A program made the position numbers and the translations under genes. A stretch of DNA of 64,000 bases from Rhynchosporium graminicola (lineage: Eukaryota > Ascomycota > Leotiomycetes > Helotiales > Ploettnerulaceae), in assembly GCA_900074885.1 (NCBI GenBank), contig FJUW01000053.1, forward strand, positions 403,524 through 467,523, read 5' to 3'. Under the pieces are notes generated by a model, which did no database searches, was not told where the DNA came from, and saw only the letters and a list, made by a program, of their open reading frames with translations. This document shows, one piece after another, positions 45,903 through 58,172 of the stretch (the first letter of the stretch is position 1; each line of letters starts with the position of its first letter).

Positions 45903-47868
45903 TATCGATCTGGTTATCAGATGCCATCAAAAGCTTTGTGATGGATAGATAAGCGAAATTCCTGCTCTCTCCATAGCTTGCTATCATTGTGTGCGGATCT
46001 GTGGGTATTGTGGTGGTCCAACAATAGGTACGAGCATCACGCTTAAGCGAACCAAAATCCAATCGATTGAGAAGAAGCCTGGATAATTCGGGGAAAGGAA
46101 ACTTACATGGGACCAAAATCCCCCGCACAAAGACTGTAGATGCTTTAGCGCTTGGTTATGGACATTTGGGATCAACTCTGTCGCTTACTGAGATCGACCT
46201 GAAAGGATCAAGCGGATACCGCAGCACAAATTTCATCTGGAGCATGCTTATTCCTCCTGCGAATGCTCTGTCGTTCTGTAAAGTGTCGAGAGTATAGATT
46301 ATGCTTGTCGCGATCGGAGTTCAAAGTCGACAGCTTGTGCATGTCGAGATCTGGGATGAAGAGTGGTCAGCAGCGGCAGATCAAGTGGTCTGGCAATGAA
46401 TATGGGATATGTCAAAAGACTCCAGAAGGTTCAGTGCCTCAAGTCAGCCCTGGTAAGCTGCGTTATAGACTCACATAGCTGTTATGATCTCACTTGTAGG
46501 GGTCTCTCCATCGGTCAGAAGCGCGGGAAGATCCTGAATTTCAAGCAGCGCGGTCGAATGCGGAGAAGCTATACACTTGGACGACGATAACAGAGACTTG
46601 GTATCGATGCTCCTAAATAATCAAGATCAATCGATGGTATCGCGGTTTTGGTGTAGGCGGTTATGCGGAATGTGGTGAGGCTGTTGGCAGAAGTAAAAGA
46701 TGTAAAAGAAGACTTCACGAAGATCCTGTGCGCAAAGAACATTTAGCGAGGATGACAAGATTGGTCTCGAGGATCTAGGGCAATGGACTCATTGCCCTAA
46801 TTTTCGAGGACTGTCTTAGTATATATCAAGTTAAAAAGGGCTGTTCGGAAGTTGTTAGTTTCTAGTCTATGTTGCTGCACAATGGGTGTCGAGAACCTTG
46901 GACGGCAAACTCGAGGCGTGATAGAGAGATCAGAACCAGAGGTTGTGAGGCAATATAGTATGATATAACATATACTAAATTATAGGGGGAAGTTAAAGGA
47001 CAACAATTCGTTGGTGACAAAGAGATGAAGTGTGCCTTCTAGCTAGAGGAAAGCATGAGGTAGGATCAGGAAAGGACTTTCGAGAAACTGAACCTTGGGG
47101 CTACAAATCCAAAATATAACAATAGGGAAGACATCCAGAGTATGCAAAGATTTTAGTTCTATTCTCTGGTCTGCTCCAGGGTTCTGCTGAGTATTACAAT
47201 TCCCAAGCAAGACGTGGTAGGAAGCATAAAGTCACGTGTCGTTTGATCCATCTTTGTAAACAGATTGAGTCTGGCCTACCAAGAGACAGAAAGAAAGGGA
47301 ACGAGCAGCTTATTTGCTTCGCCTATTAATAATCCAGTATGGCTTGAGTGTGTAAGAACCGGGGTTGTTTTGGACAAAAGTGCTGAGGGCGTAGAGTTTC
47401 GGGTCCTCCGCAGCACTTATTACCATGGCAAACGACCCCTCGTAAGCCCCTTTGGCACTTTAGTACTGAAAATTCATTGGCTTTTCCACGCTTCCCGCAG
47501 TTACCAAAACTCCTTGTGGTGCCAGTCGACCATGTATATATTTCTCACGAAGAACTCGGTAGAGTAGAGCCTGTGATGTGTCAAAAAGCCAATTCATTTA
47601 TTCAGTCCTTACTAGCTAACTATCTATCAAGCCTCGATAAATACACATCTTGGTTACTGCATCCGTCTGCGCGAATACAGAAAGAATTATAAGAACAATG
47701 AAAGCCGCGCGAGATCTTCCCACCGTTATCAACATCATGTGTACCATCATGACCATCAAGCCAGGCCAAGAGAATACCATCATCATTTCCCAAGCTCGGG
47801 AGCTGTCAACCATCTGCCGCAAACTGACCGTAGGTCCGCTTCAAGGTATTCTTGGTAACCCGCAGTTC
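45903..47868. other. Gene-free interval
   Basis: No motif-bearing frame on either strand. The last 200 bp adjoin the terminal exon of the next gene. Confidence 0.45.
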
Positions 47869-49166
47869 TCAAGCCTTTGCCCGCTTGGAAATCGGTCCAT
47901 CAACGTCAGAGTCCTGACGCTTTCTCTTGCTGCCATGCTCATTAACTAGTTCATTTTGTCGGTTCAACTTATCCAGCTCTCTTTGTGCAGCTGCCTCTGC
48001 GATGAGTTTCGCCTCTACCCTCGCAGCTCTCTCAGCAGCTTCCTCTTCCTCCGATATAATTCGTCCCTAGTACCCGAGTTAGTCTTTGCTGTACAGATAA
48101 ATGGCTTGGTCCTTACCGTCCATCCCTCAATACGCTGCTTGAAAGTAGGCTCGTCAACATATCTGAGTGTGACTCTGCTCTCAATGGGTCGCTCAACGGT
48201 GTACTCATCCCAACCCATCACCAACTCTTTCCCGCCATGGCAGAATGACTCAATGATATCCTTTCCATCTGGTCGCATGATCTTGTCCTCGATTAAGACG
48301 ACCTTGAGACCTTTCATCTGGCTGAGTATGGCACCGATCATACCCTCATTAGCACGGACATTGCCAATAGCAAGCTGCGAGACAGTGTTGTGGAACTCGC
48401 GCATGTTCAACCGGAAGCCATTAGTAAGACTGCGAGGCAGATGATTCGGAGCAGAGCCACCATAGAAATTTAGGAGGGTCTCCGGGCTGTCAAAGTGTAG
48501 CAAGTCGGTTTTGCGATTGTAGTAGATGGGAATGCCTCCGAAATTGGTCGCGAAAGCTGGACGGTGGTAGATCATGACTTCATTTCTGGTTTCTTTGTTG
48601 ACTTGAGTCAAGCGTGGGACTTTGTAGGAAGCTGCTGCGCGGTATTTGAAGGTTTTTCTGGTGATGCTGCCTGTGACGATGCTCTGGATGTAGCCGTTGT
48701 TGAAGACGAAGATAGCTTGAGGCTCGGGAAGGATGTAATGCCAAACTTCGCGTCGCATCTCGAGTGGAAGTTTTGGGAACTTGGGAAAATTTTCGAGAGG
48801 AATGTAGCCGTCGGCAACGCTTTCGAAGCCGCTGGGATCATTCTTGCCGTACTGGAGGCCCAGTGGTGCAGCCTCGGTGTTGGGCTCTTCTGCAGGCATG
48901 GCAGCTTTTTCGAGGGCAATTGCGGTAGCAGCTTTGCGGCGTTGATTCTGGCGCTGTCTCCTAGCTCTCCGTCCGATCATCAGATTTTCTGACAACGGTT
49001 TGGAAGGAGCGTTCGTTGATGCTGACTCGTTGGGTCGGTTGTTGATTGTATCAGGATAGTCCTGAAGATTGATGGTTAGCAATTAGAAGTTTTTTGAGGA
49101 GAATAATCTGCTTACGTCAAAATCGTCAGTAAATTTAAGTCTCAGTTGGGTTGAAGATCCGAGCAT
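47869..49166 (-). CDS. 2EXR-domain protein with basic leader and nuclear-signal-like tail, 397 aa
   Basis: Three exons: 49166-49116, 49061-48117 and 48066-47869. The first intron (54 bp, GTAAGC, branch GCTAAC, acceptor CAG) adds the start MLGSSTQLRLKFTDDFD. The second (50 bp, GTAAGG, branch GACTAAC, acceptor TAG) replaces a frame end with 65 codons of coiled coil (SEEEEAAERAARVEAKL) and a terminal basic cluster, GSKRKRQDSD and SKRAKA. The leader has a basic run (GRRARRQRQNQRRKAA). The domain is FPKFPKLPLEMRREVWHYIL, LTQVNKETRNEVMIYH and IPIYYNRKTDLLHF. The basic clusters suggest nuclear location, which is inference. The best-resolved and longest intact copy besides the plus-strand one. Confidence 0.87.
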
Positions 49167-50147
49167 GCCGGCAAGTGATCGTTGTGTGCAGGTGGGTATA
49201 TAGTGCAAGTGCTTGCTCTAAGAACAGGAAGGATGGAAGCGGCAACCCATACTTTAGGGAAGCTTCCTATTGTCACAAGTTGGGAGGCTGCGCCAATTTC
49301 CTATCGTGAAGTAAAGGTGAATTCGTCGGGAGAATAGAGATAGCTTTGTTGACGACAAGTCCCGATCTGGCGAAGGTGGGCCGTTTCGATCACGTGTTGC
49401 TAACCGACTCTCCGAGGTTGGATCTACCAGCTCGCTCAAACGCTGTAACTTTGAAAGAAAGCATATTTTGGAGGGTAGCTTTGATTTACTTACGTGCAGC
49501 TTAGGCTGCGCACTTTGCTCGTCCTCTAGGCTTGAATCTACAAACTGGAATCGTTCCAGAACATAGTTCTAGCAGCCAATAAAGGTAGTAAGTCGCAGCT
49601 GATGAATTGTTTGAGAGTGGCGCTGGTGATCAAGATAATTCCAATATTTATAAGAAGCCTACAGGATTGGACATCAGTAGGAGCAAAAAGACTCTAGAAA
49701 AGAACATGGCATTATTGGAGACTTTGCTCCATTTAACAATCTATGAATCCGCAGAAGTAACGAGAGCAGTAGTTCCTTTGAAGACAACCTTCCGAGCACA
49801 AAGTCTCCCACGCAGGATCTTTATCCAATTCAATTTCCACCCCGAGCAAAATCCAACGCAGAAGTTGTGAAGATGCAACCAAATCATAAAAACGTGATGC
49901 AAAGCTGCCAAAGCAGACCTGATGAGTAGAAGACTTTCCCTTTTATGCAAGACCCTATATCGAAACTTTTGTAAGCAAGGTCCAAGCTGACCGCGCAGAC
50001 AAATAGAGAAAGTACATATGAATCAAAAAAGAAGGGAGCTTTTACTTGCCACTGCGAGTCATGATCTGTCAGCGGTTCCGCCGATGTTCTAAGGTATAAG
50101 CCGAAAACCCAATACCCTATTGGCATCCATGAAAAAATCTGATCCTT
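49167..50147. other. Intergenic interval
   Basis: An 87-codon plus-strand frame at 49607-49870 has no recognised motif and an opposing frame overlaps it. No feature is supported. Confidence 0.4.
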
Positions 50148-50934
50148 CTACCATGGGTTGCTGTGAGCAACTGCTCTCTTGGCTTCACGAATTCGAGCTA
50201 GTTCGAGATTGTCGGTAGCGTTCTGTTTATGTTAGATATCATAGCAAAAGCGGTTGAAGTAAGCTTACGAGCTTCGAGCGTAGACTTTTGAAGGTGTTGG
50301 CTTCAACTAGCGGACCCTCATATGGCGATTCGGCACTCCTATCGACCTCGTGCCATTTTTGGGCAATCTGCCACACAAGGCACCTTTGTCTGTAACCTGC
50401 CTTGCCTCTTTTTCTGAGAATAGAGATACGCTCTGGTTGTCCAAGTCTCTTCAAAACGCGAGGATCACCCCTGATCAGAGTAGGAAAGTATTGATCCCAT
50501 TCAATATCGATGAGTCCTATGGTTTGAATACCCTTAGGCAGAGAAGTACCTGTCGAAGCCATTGTAAAACGACCCTCAGCATCCTTTGGCAGATCAAGGA
50601 ATATAGCGAGAGCTTCGTCATTCTGGAAAACAAGCGCATCCTTGGAAAGGTTGATATAAACCGGTCGGCCCATCAGAGGTGCGTCCACGAATCGATGATA
50701 GGCTGCTAGGACAATGTCGCGGCTTTCCTTGCTGACACCGAGAAGTGGGGGAATATTATATGCAACGTGCAATTGTGTTACAACCGCTCCCTCTTTCTCG
50801 ATTACTCCGAGCTTGACCATCACAATCTGTGCATCGGCATACGCCAAGGTAGCTTCCCAGCACATCAGTCGCAATTCGAGTGGGAGCTTCGGAAACTTGG
50901 AGAAGTGTGTCAGTTTATACTGAGGCCGGACCAT
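50148..50934 (-). CDS. 2EXR-domain protein, two exons, 246 aa
   Basis: Exon 1 is 50934-50269 and exon 2 is 50222-50148, across a 46-bp intron (GTAAGC...CTAACATAAACAG). The last exon adds NATDNLELARIREAKRAVAH and ends SNPW. I start at MVRPQYKL (50934), 10 residues before the domain; the frame is open upstream to 51087, but the extra 51 residues look like leader DNA. The first motif FPKLPLELRLMCW has ELR at 20-22. The second is LLGVSKESRDIVLAAYH, and the mid-block is RPVYINLSKDALVF. A further QPERISILRKRGK block is shared with the 51895 and 55708 copies (G-Q-P-K/E-x-I/L). Intact. Confidence 0.85.
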
Positions 50935-51894
50935 CTTGGAAATGGTGTCGTTTTCGAAATTTCTTTTGATTCGAAGGATGGAATGTTGACTGGAAGGATG
51001 TTTGTGTCGTAGCTGAAGATATAAGCTTTCTCTAGCGACTCGTGTTGGAATATGCCAATGGACAAGATTTGATGAAAGTGCCTTCAATCTTGTTGGGAAA
51101 TTTGAGTAGGTTGGTAAAGACTACTAAGCCGATGTGATTCAATGATTCCGTGATTCCTGGTCAAAGATGGCCTGGAGATGAAGATCGGGAAAGCATGAAG
51201 TCTCGCTTGCTATCACCTTCACTCTGCTCTGCTCTGGGAGAAAAGAGTGAAGCGCCTCAGCGGGCGTCGCATAGCAGCAGCTTGACAGGTGACTTAAGAG
51301 CCAGCATTTCGTAGGCAGACGTCCAAATAAGCTAAAGATTAATGTTTGACAGGCTCTTTAGACATCGAATTTGTGAGTCAAAACAAGAGTCAAGAGTCGA
51401 AATAAAAGTTAATGGATTTTGGATTGACATTTATACCTTCCAGAGTTCAATAGTGGCGAGCTACAGCTCGAAGAATCCATTATCTACCTAAGAGAAAGTT
51501 GTTACCACTCGATACCTTGACGAGGCTTAATGTTCCTCGAGGATTATCAGACCATACCCTCGGATTGATGTTACGCTGGCTAAGAATGCTACCCCAGTCA
51601 AATACATGTATTATCGCATTATGGAGATATGCGGTGGCCGTCTTCACAGCGCGCATCATCAACGGTACACCAGAGAATTCCATAGCGAGCAATAAAGGTT
51701 CAAAGATATCTTTTGTATTGATTCTGCATATCCTTGCCACATCCAAGCCGTAGAATCCATATTACGATATCAAGTCTTTCATGAATGTCCACCTCGCAAA
51801 GTGGAGGTAATGTAGGAAGTAGCAGAGTTTGGCCCACCTGGTGGCCCTTCCCAGTGGTTCCCACATCAAGCATGCAATCAGCAGCTGCAGAATT
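50935..51894. other. Intergenic interval
   Basis: A minus-strand frame at 51746-51480 (88 codons) follows the end of the next gene and might be a relic. No motif was recognised. Confidence 0.4.
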
Positions 51895-53229
51895 CTACTC
51901 GTCGTCTGCGATGAAGCTGAAGCTCCAGCAGAGGAAAGTGACATCAGTTAAGAGGAGTGGGTGGTAGTTTCTTGTAGTTAGACCCTTCCCGGTTGTGCCT
52001 TTCTTGGACGGAGGACTCTTGTAGAGGAAGTGACTTCGTGGACTGGCTTTGGTCTTGGGAGATTTCGACCCTTCTCCAAAAAATACTACTTTCTGTCAGT
52101 ACAGCTAGACATTGACCTCATAGAAGAATACTTTCTACGTACAAGTCTTCTCTTGAGTTCACTCTGCGTAAGAGTTTGGATGGTGGGTTTGAATCTTCTG
52201 CCGGATGCTGGAACCTCATTTGCACCGCGTCCTCCGCTCTGCACTTTGACAGCAGAGGTATAGTCATCGACACTTCCCGTTAGCTTCGCCGCTTTAAGAT
52301 ATTTGACATATCCTCGTTCAATTTTCGATGTCGGGCCTGATTCGCGGACGAAGAATAGATGCTTTGGTTGTCCAAGGACTTTGTATGACTGCGGATTGAG
52401 TATCGGGAATCTGTAGTCTAGACCTATACTAACGATCAGATACTTGAGGTTTTGCTTCATGGCCTTGCTCAGCGTGTCCTTGCAAGGTTTCTCGCGTTTA
52501 AAGTCGGATCCGAAGAAGTCGTACATCGCATCGACAGTCGCGAACTCCAATGCATCTTTCGAGAAGTTGAAGTAGACTGGCCCTTTGTTAAGCCCATTTT
52601 TGCCCAAGTTGTTTGCAAACTCGGCGTGGTAAGTGGTAGAGGCCACGGATCGAGACTCTAGGCATGCGTGAAGGAGGGCAGGTGGAGTGTAGTTGAGCAA
52701 GATACCTCCCATTCTGCTGGATACGAAGATGCTATTTGTTTCGAGATCATCTAAGCTTGACTTCCTGCGCAAAACGAGGGTTAGCAGTTACTTGCTTCCG
52801 GACAAATGGCGCGTGAACAGGACAACAATGTCTGAAGGATCTGAGTAGTGGGAAAGAATAGAAGAGAGAGGGATTCCTGGAATACGTACCAAATCATCTG
52901 GCGTAGCTCTAATGGAAGCTTGGGGAAGGGTTCAAACTCGGTGAGGGGAATCCATTTGCCTTCGCATTGATCCTTCTTCTCTGAGGATATCAGGGTGGTT
53001 TCGGCAGATACGATAGTGAACACATTCTCCTGAGTAAAGTCATTTACCTAAGCAGCAGGTTAGTCAGTTTGAAGAGCTGAGAAGTAGAAGGTGACGCGGG
53101 GTTCGAGATATGAGCTTGTAGCAAAATGGGAGATATGGGCAAGTGACTACTACATGAATAGATACGTACATCATTGAATGATATAACCAAGTTATTCGCA
53201 GCTATGGATACCATGGCGGTGTCGTCCAT
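51895..53229 (-). CDS. 2EXR-domain protein, four exons, about 345 aa
   Basis: Exons: 53229-53170, 53047-52890, 52764-52143 and 52092-51895. The first intron (GTACGT...CTTAG) adds MDDTAMVSIAANNLVISFND. The second (125 bp, GTACGT, CTAAC, GCAG) splits the W codon of FPKLPLELRQMIW. The domain continues LLHACLESRSVASTTYH, GPVYFNFSKDALEF and LGQPKHLFFVRE. The third intron (50 bp, GTACGT...GACAG) is inferred; it gives a basic Ser/Lys-rich tail (KSPKTKASPRSHF, KSPPSKKGTTGKG). Without it the protein ends SSCTDRK at 52086. The first three exons are well supported, the last moderately. Confidence 0.8.
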
Positions 53230-55707
53230 ACTGCTTATAAGGAAAGCGTGTTGTTTTTCGAGAAAACTTTAGTAGAGGGCTGAACAGCGAAGATAAGATA
53301 TAAGATGTAGTACAGCCTCGCCTCGAATAGCGGGGCTCGAACACTTCAGACCATGGTTTAGCGTACAAACATATGAAAGGGTGAATGAATCACAAGGCTT
53401 AAAATAATACTAATCCTTCAGCCTATTAGCTACGACAAATCTTCCTTGGCTTATCCAAGTAAGACGCGCGAAGAAGTATGCACGTGAAGACCTATCATAG
53501 TTATCCTCCTTTATCCTACGTATTAAGCTATAAACAAGGAACGAGTCCTAAGAATTTTAAATTTTCTATCACTATGTACTTCTTAAAGATTTGATAATAA
53601 ATCATAACTTCTACTAGGCACCCTGGCATATCCATCGATATCAGAAGCCAATAATATTGCCGATGTATAATGTATCGAAGTAGCGTAACACTAGTACTTG
53701 ATACACGCGCACGCCTATATATAAAGGTCTTCTCTGCAACCTATGGAATATAATATGTGTCTATTATTTTCTTGATTAATACTAGAAAAAGATGGCCGAA
53801 AAATGCAGACTCGACTTAGACTCCTCGGAATAGATAGCAGAATATCAAGTCACTAAAGCATTTCAGAACCTTAATTAAACCTTATTAGTAGAATCTCGCA
53901 AAAATAATATAAGACTTTAAATTGAAATTATATTAGTATAACGAAGTCTATCTAAGGCGTTATCAGCTTCGCCAGACACCGCTATCTTTTTTCTGACATT
54001 GAAAGCCTAGGTACCTCAGCGGAGGATACTGGCCTCAGGTTATGGTATCGTAAAGGTTTCAGAATTATAACGGTGTCAGACCCCGGTCTGAATCTGATTC
54101 GCTATATTTACTGACTTCTAAACGAGCGCCGAAGGTGGCTGTAATTCTTCGTAGAGGCTGAATACTCGCAAGACTGACCTTCTACAAATTTCAGCCTTTT
54201 TAGAGAATAAACTTCGAATTCAATTGATTCAGATAAAGTGTATCTACGTGCATCACAGGGAGGGGCACTGCTAGACAGGGTATATTGCGTAGATAGATAG
54301 CTAGGTACCTAGGTAGGGAAGGTATGTAGAAGCTACGTGATTAGACAATTCTATGAGTAGCTCGTTTACAATGACAGGAGTCTGATACTCTTATAATTTT
54401 GGAACTATTATTTTTCGCGTACGACGTTCTGACAGTCGCTAGATCTAGATGATATCAGAACTATAACCTAAGGTCAGTATCTTCCGCTAAGGTATCTATC
54501 AAAATACCCCTTTTTGATCCTTCGACGGTGGTTGGCTTAATAAGCGAGAACCTTATGGATCACTTGAACAACCGCCTTAGTCTGGAAAACCGCGCAGCTC
54601 TTGAAGCATTAAAGAAAGGCATAAAAAGAAATGCGGTTATATAAAATCTAATTCTGAAAGGGCTTTTAGTAAAAATCCTTACATGTCCTTTGATTAGATA
54701 CTACATCGTTTGAACATGCTGATTTTGCAGTTACGTTATATTTTTAATACTATCGAGTATGATATTCTAAAAATATTCTGAGCTATGTGATATAGCCATC
54801 TATCTCGAAAGAGATCATCGGTATCTTAAGAAACCTGATGAAGGACTTCTTTATAGCTCTCAGACCTATAGATAATGCATGCTTACTACACTCAGAAATC
54901 ATGTCGTAACACATAACTATTGAAAAAGCGTACTTACTACCTTCAAAGAGTAGTTGGTATCGAATGAACTATACTCTCCGCTCACCAAATATTGATACTA
55001 TAAAGGGTTCGAGGGAGCATTTCTAGAGATACTAGAAAGAACATCTAGCCAGCGATATCTAGATATAGTTTATATATTTCTACTAACTTAAGCGAGAATA
55101 GCATGCTCTGTTCAACGTATAAATTGAACGCAGATGGAAATCACAGCAATTTGACGAGCAGGTTAAGAACTTTGAATGTTATGACTAACAGCTCGAGGAT
55201 GCTACATTCATCTTAGAGCCTGGACCTGACAGGAGGTAAATAATTGAATTTTTCTGCAGGATAGTCAGGCATGAGAAGTAACCAAAAGGCCACGTGATAA
55301 GTGAATTTCACACTCTAGATCCTTCTACGGCCCATGATTGACAATTGAATGAAAGTAAACTGTACTTCTTCGAGCTATCTAGGAGATCGCGACTCTGAAA
55401 AGAGACACGTCCTAAGCCCGATTGAGTAACGCTCAAGTGTTGCATCGGAGCTGTCATTTGCTCGTTCATCTCCCGAGCCCCATTTGCCGATCCATCACCC
55501 TTCCAAATCCTGTTCACCTGAAAGGTAACTACATGCAAATGACTGAATAGCTTTCAACCTTGTGACTCCGAGCCGTAGGTTTCCTATAAAGTTTCCCGAA
55601 AATTTTCTCGACACTGGCCACCCACCTCTTGTGTCGACCCCAAGCATCGTGCTCTCGACATTGTTCATTACCTTCTTCGCCGTAAATTACTTCATACTAT
55701 TGATAGC
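53230..55707. other. AT-rich gene-free block, probably decayed repeat
   Basis: From about 53400 to 55250 the DNA is AT-rich with frequent stops in all frames and no motif-bearing ORF. This suits a RIP-altered transposon, but no domain was recognised. The last 150 bp hold the promoter region of the next gene. Confidence 0.45.
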
Positions 55708-57247
55708 ATGGAGCCTTTTACTCCGCATGAAGTAAGTCATAATACTTCCCTGTCCCTTTTCAGTGGCTGCGCCTTTCAAGTGCCTTACGAATGTGTGGCG
55801 TACTAACCAGTGCTAGGGACTCGCCAATGACCACTGTCTGGTGCAGCAAGCACATCTACACTCCGCCATCGGTCCAACGACTCCTACTTCGCTTCCTCGT
55901 CGACGAGGCTCTCTTTCTGTTGAGCAGTATCACCAGATTGAGCAATATCACCAGATGATGGCCTATAATGTTTCGTCGAGAGCCTTGGTATGGGGGACGC
56001 TTCACCAGCCTCAATTCCAAGTGAGAAACCACATTGAGTCTTCTGATATCACCGCTACCTTCAACCTATACCCACCTTTGGTACACGAGCAGCTTCTGGC
56101 GAAATATGCCGAGGTAGAGCTACGCGATCGTCAAGATCTCGAAACCTTCCAAGCCAAAGGTCACATAGACAAAAGACCATTTGCCACATTCACAAAGGGA
56201 CCAATGGTCAATTCTTCTCACCAGAGACTTAAGATCAAGCTCACGCAGGCCAAGTTTCAGGTAAGCATTCCATTCTACCACATCTTAACCCCATGACTTT
56301 AGCTCCTGACTCTCATAAACTAATAAGGATCCCGCAGAGATTGAGCCGAAAAAAGCTGGCAGTCATGAAGGCCGAGAAAACATCAGCCTTCGACCCATTT
56401 CCCCGCCTTCCAATCGAGCTACGCTGTATGATCTATGCTCTCATGATCCCAGACCGACAAGTCATCGAAATCAAGACGCGGTTTCCCTTGCCGGGTGGCA
56501 ATCGAGAGCACGAATTCGCAGTCTCCTACGATTTTCCCGCCATATGCTACATCTCCCGTGAAGCTCGCGACTTGGCTTCAAGGGCCTTGAACTACAAGCC
56601 AGCTTTCGGTGCGAACTTGAATGGACATGAGCTCTACTACAATCCTCAGCGTGACTCACTCCTCTTCCACGATCTCTACGTCTTCGAAGAGTTTTTCAAC
56701 ACCGGGTTTGGCACTGGTAGAGTTTCTCGTACCAAGGCTATCGACCCTTCCAGAGCTATCGAGGCGCCTCTCTACCTTGCCATTAATCATGCTTGGGAGA
56801 TCATGATGACTAAGAGATCATTTCAACTTCTCGGCCAGCCAAAGAACATTGTCTGTAGGTAACGGAGGGGTCCAAAGTTTTCTTTTCTTGAATGTCTCAA
56901 GATAATCTGAGACAAATTTTATCTTTTTTTTCTCGAACATTCTTGATATGGTCAGTGCTAACTCATCCGTTTCCCAGTGGCGCGTCGAAGTGCACGTGCG
57001 GGATTCTGGGACAATAGTGCCAAATTAGGAATCGAGGAATCACTGTCACGTCCAGTGGCATTCACTGAGTCCAACATGGCCAAAGAAAAGATTGTACTTC
57101 CTAAGTTGATCTCTCTATGGACATTCAAGGTTCTCAGAGACACAATCGTAAGTATATTTTATATGTCCGGGTGAAAACATACTAACCCTGCGACAGGAGA
57201 GACTCAATCGACCTCCACCTGTAGCCGTCTTTGCTCCTGGAAACTGA
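55708..57247 (+). CDS. 2EXR-domain protein, five exons, 401 aa
   Basis: Exons: 55708-55731, 55817-56260, 56338-56854, 56978-57147 and 57197-57247, all joining in phase with GT-AG introns (donors GTAAGT, GTAAGC, GTAGGT, GTAAGT). The long N-terminal part (about 170 residues) is specific to this copy. It has a short repeat VEQYHQIEQYHQM. The domain is FDPFPRLPIELRCMIYALMI, then CYISREARDLASRALNY and HELYYNPQRDSLLF, then LGQPKNIV. The tail ends PPPVAVFAPGN. It is the only clear plus-strand member of the array and sits at its right end. Fully consistent splice phases make the model strong. Confidence 0.87.
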
Positions 57248-57782
57248 TGTGTGGCCTAGTTGTATCGTCTTCTCTGGATGACTGTACTCCGGCTTTCGTT
57301 TGCCTTGAGTTGCTGGCTCTAGTGGTTTCCACAGCGTATTAATGGCTTGGATGTCGTACTTGATTGATGATTGAGAACGATGGATATGATCCATGGCCTT
57401 GGTGAGTGGCAAGAAGGCCTTCTTCGACTTTGATCAAGGAGTGAGTTTCTGCTTGTCTTCACAGGCGAGCATCGCGACTCGCGAGAGAGGTTGCGGTTAA
57501 TACAAAAATGGCGTTTGGCCAGGGTATCGATCTTTGATTGATTTGGCATTCTACTTTTGTACTTATGAGATAATAAATCATAACCTACAAATCTTATGAC
57601 AGGAGTCTCAGAATTCCACCAGATCCAGCACCCCACAAAATGCCAATCAGAACAAGACTTTCATGCATGCAGGCTCCCAAACACTTCAAAACACCTTCCC
57701 CCAAATCTCTCATATAGCCACTCATGATCGATGTGTGATTTTTGCAATGCATTCGCAGAAAATCCCAAACCGCTACAGACGG
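57248..57782. other. Convergent intergenic spacer
   Basis: Lies between the plus-strand 2EXR gene and the minus-strand secreted protein. Open frames here lack motifs. Confidence 0.45.
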
Positions 57783-58172
57783 TCAGGCATCCGGGACTTC
57801 TGTGACACCCTCCAAGTCTTTGCAGTCCGATATCTTCAATCCCTGCAAGTCCAGCATTTAGATTCAGTTTTTATCAACAACATCAAGCAGAAATAGGAAA
57901 GTAACTTACAGTGCAGCACATGGTATAGTCTGCCAGACATTTATTGTTCAGTACGTTGCCTGCGGGGTGTTAGACTCGGCGAAAGAGGACATTACGACCA
58001 CAGGGTACTGATATAAGGCCTTACATGCAGCAATTATCTGATTATAACTTGCAAGTTGCAGAAGACCGCCAGGACAGCATTTCTGGAGTCTAAAGATCAT
58101 GTCCGGGCATTTGATTTTGGCACTGGCAGAGCTGGCAGCTATTGCGAGCCAGAGAAGTTGGGAAAGCTTCAT
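57783..58172 (-). CDS. Small secreted eight-cysteine protein, hydrophobin-like cysteine order, 85 aa
   Basis: Three exons: 58172-58025, 57959-57910 and 57842-57783. Introns of 65 bp (GTAAGG...CGCAG) and 67 bp (GTAAGT...TGCAG) have matching phases. The start MKLSQLLWLAIAASSASA is a good signal peptide, with cleavage likely after residue 18. Cysteines then fall at about 22, 32-33, 50, 57, 64-65 and 73, the order C-CC-C-C-CC-C with spacings 9, 16, 6, 6 and 7. Hydrophobins share this order, but the class II spacing (9, 11, 16, 8, 10) differs, so this is a hydrophobin-like or effector-like protein of unknown role. Unspliced, the frame would end after ESNTPQATY and lose half the cysteines. Probably extracellular. 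Confidence 0.75.
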
